A stretch of 64,000 nt of DNA from NCBI GenBank assembly GCA_963519845.1, contig CAUQNX010000013.1:71775-135774 (forward strand), written 5' to 3'. Origin of the DNA: Moellerella sp963519845. GTDB taxonomy: Bacteria; Pseudomonadota; Gammaproteobacteria; Enterobacterales; Enterobacteriaceae. The translations under genes were made by a program, and so were the position numbers. Every line of letters begins with the position of its first letter. Within the stretch, counting starts at the first letter, position 1. The notes under the pieces are model-generated. The model saw only the letters and a list, made by a program, of their open reading frames with translations, was not told where the DNA came from and did not search any database. Positions 62,481 to 64,000 of this stretch are shown piece after piece.

Positions 62481-62885
62481 TTTATATCCACTTACGTTCG
62501 CAAAAGGACTATTTGTTAGATTAACTATATCAGTTATTATTATATTAGTGACGACGACCCTATAATATAGCCATTCATTTATATAATTAATGTAAATGAC
62601 AGCTTACATAACTTTTCTTAGGTTGATGATAGAGTAAATTGATGCGGATCAAAACCATTAATTATATTTAACCAAACTATTTAATCAATTATTATGAAAG
62701 CAACGGATGATAAACATCTATATTTTAATCAGTTAGTTTATTTACGATGATTGAATATACTCGAAATATGGGATTAACACCCTACTTTCTATGTGGTTAT
62801 GGTGAGTCGGAAAATGAAAGGATAGCCACTGGATTATTTCGCTACTCAGTGGCTATCTATAAATATAAATCAAGTATTTAGCCGA
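62481..62885. other. intergenic region between cpxA and wzi
   Basis: About 400 AT-rich bases containing the wzi promoter region and, at the right end, the cpxA terminator. No gene and no JUMPStart are seen. Confidence 0.5.
62810..62857 (-). terminator. terminator of cpxA
   Basis: GATAGCCACTG (62821-62831) and CAGTGGCTATC (62847-62857) form a perfect 11-base stem. On the minus strand it is followed by CTTTCATTTTC. It lies 29 bases past the cpxA stop. Confidence 0.8.
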
Positions 62886-64000
62886 TCATCGGCCGTGTTC
62901 TGGCAACCAAATCACTAAACGAAGTCCGCCTAGTGGGCTATCTTCCGCTTTTACCCAGCCTTTGTGCTGTGTTACTGCGGTTTCAACAATGGCTAATCCA
63001 AGGCCAGTACCACCAGATTCTCGATCTCTCGCTTCATCAGTGCGATAGAAGGGGCGGAAGATATGCTCGCGATCTTCGGGGCTGACGCCGGGGCCATCAT
63101 CATCGACTGTGACCATAATGCCGTTATTCTCTTCTTTAAAGCTGACGGCAATATGGGTATTGGAGTAACGTAAGGCATTACGCACAATATTTTCAAATGC
63201 ACTGCCAATCGCCGAAGAGTTACAGTAGATCGACCATGAGCCGGGTGGTGATATCACTTCAAGGGTTTTATTCATCTGCTCAGCTTCAAAACTAGCATCA
63301 GCAAGAATATTACCCCAGAGATCGTCCGCAGTAATATTTTCACGGAGGATTTCATTTTTATGTTGGCTGCGAGATAACACCAGTAGGTCGTTAATCATGC
63401 TATCTAAGCGGTGTGTCTCTGTTTCAATCCGTTCTAGTTCTTTGCTTTCACCGTGCCGGCGTCTCAGTAGCGCTGTGGCTAGTTGTAACCGAGTCAATGG
63501 AGTTCTTAGCTCATGGGATATGTCGGAAATCAATCGTTGCTGGGCGCTGACCATGCCATCTAATGCGCTGATCATCTGATTAAAGCTATAACCTGCTGCA
63601 ACAAATTCTTGTGGCCCTGATTCTAATTCAGGGTGGGGACGTAAATGTCCTTTCGCAACATTGTCGGCGGCCATTTTTAATTTACGTGCCGGTTTCGCTA
63701 GACTCCAAGAGAGCCAAAGTAGTAGCGGCGCACTGATCAACATGGTGGCGATTAAGAGAAGTAGGGGGCGGTCAAACAGCAAGTTAATAAAGTCAGATTG
63801 AGGGCTGTTTGCTGGACGAACAAGATAAAGTTGATAGTGATCTTCGCCATCTCGGATAGAAAATGGGCCTAAAATCTCAGCTCGACCATATTTTTTCTTT
63901 TTCGGGAAATCCGCGTTATCAGATTGGCCAATAAAGTTACGAATCACTTGCATTTCACTTGGAAGGGCGCCAATAACTCGACCTTCACTAGTGACAATAA
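62886..64000 (-). CDS. cpxA: envelope-stress sensor histidine kinase CpxA, C-terminal part
   Basis: The kinase of the Cpx envelope stress system; it phosphorylates CpxR. The open frame leaves the window on the right, so the first 80 or so residues are missing. Present are the end of the periplasmic domain, a membrane helix (LLLLIATMLISAPLLLWLSW), HAMP, the H-box ISHELRTPLTRLQ with the phosphorylated His, and the ATP-binding N, G1 (DDGPGV) and G2 (GGTGLGLAI) boxes. It forms the right-hand border of the O-antigen locus, as in Proteus and Providencia. Confidence 0.96.
   Translation of the reverse strand, partial: IVTSEGRVIGALPSEMQVIRNFIGQSDNADFPKKKKYGRAEILGPFSIRDGEDHYQLYLVRPANSPQSDFINLLFDRPLLLLIATMLISAPLLLWLSWSLAKPARKLKMAADNVAKGHLRPHPELESGPQEFVAAGYSFNQMISALDGMVSAQQRLISDISHELRTPLTRLQLATALLRRRHGESKELERIETETHRLDSMINDLLVLSRSQHKNEILRENITADDLWGNILADASFEAEQMNKTLEVISPPGSWSIYCNSSAIGSAFENIVRNALRYSNTHIAVSFKEENNGIMVTVDDDGPGVSPEDREHIFRPFYRTDEARDRESGGTGLGLAIVETAVTQHKGWVKAEDSPLGGLRLVIWLPEHGR

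Overview
The window looks like a low-GC enterobacterial chromosome of the Proteus/Providencia group (Morganellaceae), most like Providencia. The reasons are gene order (selA-selB; radC-rpmB-rpmG; mutM-coaD-waaA; waaC-waaF-hldD-kbl-tdh; yibQ-envC-yibN-secB-gpsA-cysE), protein lengths that match the Escherichia coli orthologues closely, and an O-antigen locus between cpxA and trmL (yibK), the position known for Providencia. The genus is an inference; no rRNA or other species marker lies in the window.

Layout: (1) 1-3119, selenocysteine insertion genes selA (5' cut by the window) and selB, then a tandem molbindin. (2) 3367-6756, an ops-like site and a strong unexplained hairpin, then UDP-glucuronate 4-epimerase and ugd (copy 1), a palindromic repeat and a CatB-type acetyltransferase. 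(3) 7006-11119, an uncharacterised catabolic-looking operon: a DeoR-HTH/PfkB-kinase fusion, a GATase-like protein, a DMT permease and a phosphotriesterase-family hydrolase, with CRP-like sites upstream. (4) 11868-18863, a Gly/His-rich zinc-ribbon protein, then housekeeping genes yicC, rph, pyrE, slmA, dut, coaBC, radC, rpmB, rpmG. (5) 19088-33030, lipopolysaccharide inner and outer core genes (waaQ, waaG, waaP, two GT8, one GT4, waaA, a PMT/ArnT-like transferase, waaC, waaF, hldD) with mutM and coaD embedded. (6) 33264-41114, kbl-tdh, yibQ, envC, yibN, secB, gpsA, cysE. (7) 41621-43996, a frameshifted acyltransferase-3 gene and a decayed IS3-family element with its 4-bp target duplication. (8) 44176-62480, trmL and the O-antigen locus on the minus strand, preceded by a JUMPStart/ops element: rmlA-fdtA-fdtC-fdtB-wzx-GT-wzy-GT-ugd(copy 2)-GT-gnu-wza-wzb-wzc-galE, with wzi upstream. 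(9) 62886-64000, the C-terminal part of cpxA.

How the parts work together: rmlA, fdtA, fdtB and fdtC make a dTDP-3-acetamido-3,6-dideoxyhexose (Fuc3NAc or Qui3NAc type). ugd supplies UDP-glucuronate, and gnu converts undecaprenyl-PP-GlcNAc to GalNAc. Three glycosyltransferases, Wzx and Wzy build and polymerise the unit, and Wza/Wzb/Wzc/Wzi suggest export as a capsule-like surface polymer. The UDP-glucuronate 4-epimerase plus ugd at 3.8-6.0 kb could feed UDP-galacturonate to the core. No rmlB or waaL is visible, so both must be encoded elsewhere.

The points most worth a second look are the kinase-regulator operon, the acyltransferase broken exactly at an (AT)6 tract, the structured G-rich element at 3388-3488, and two nearly identical ugd genes in inverted orientation 46 kb apart.
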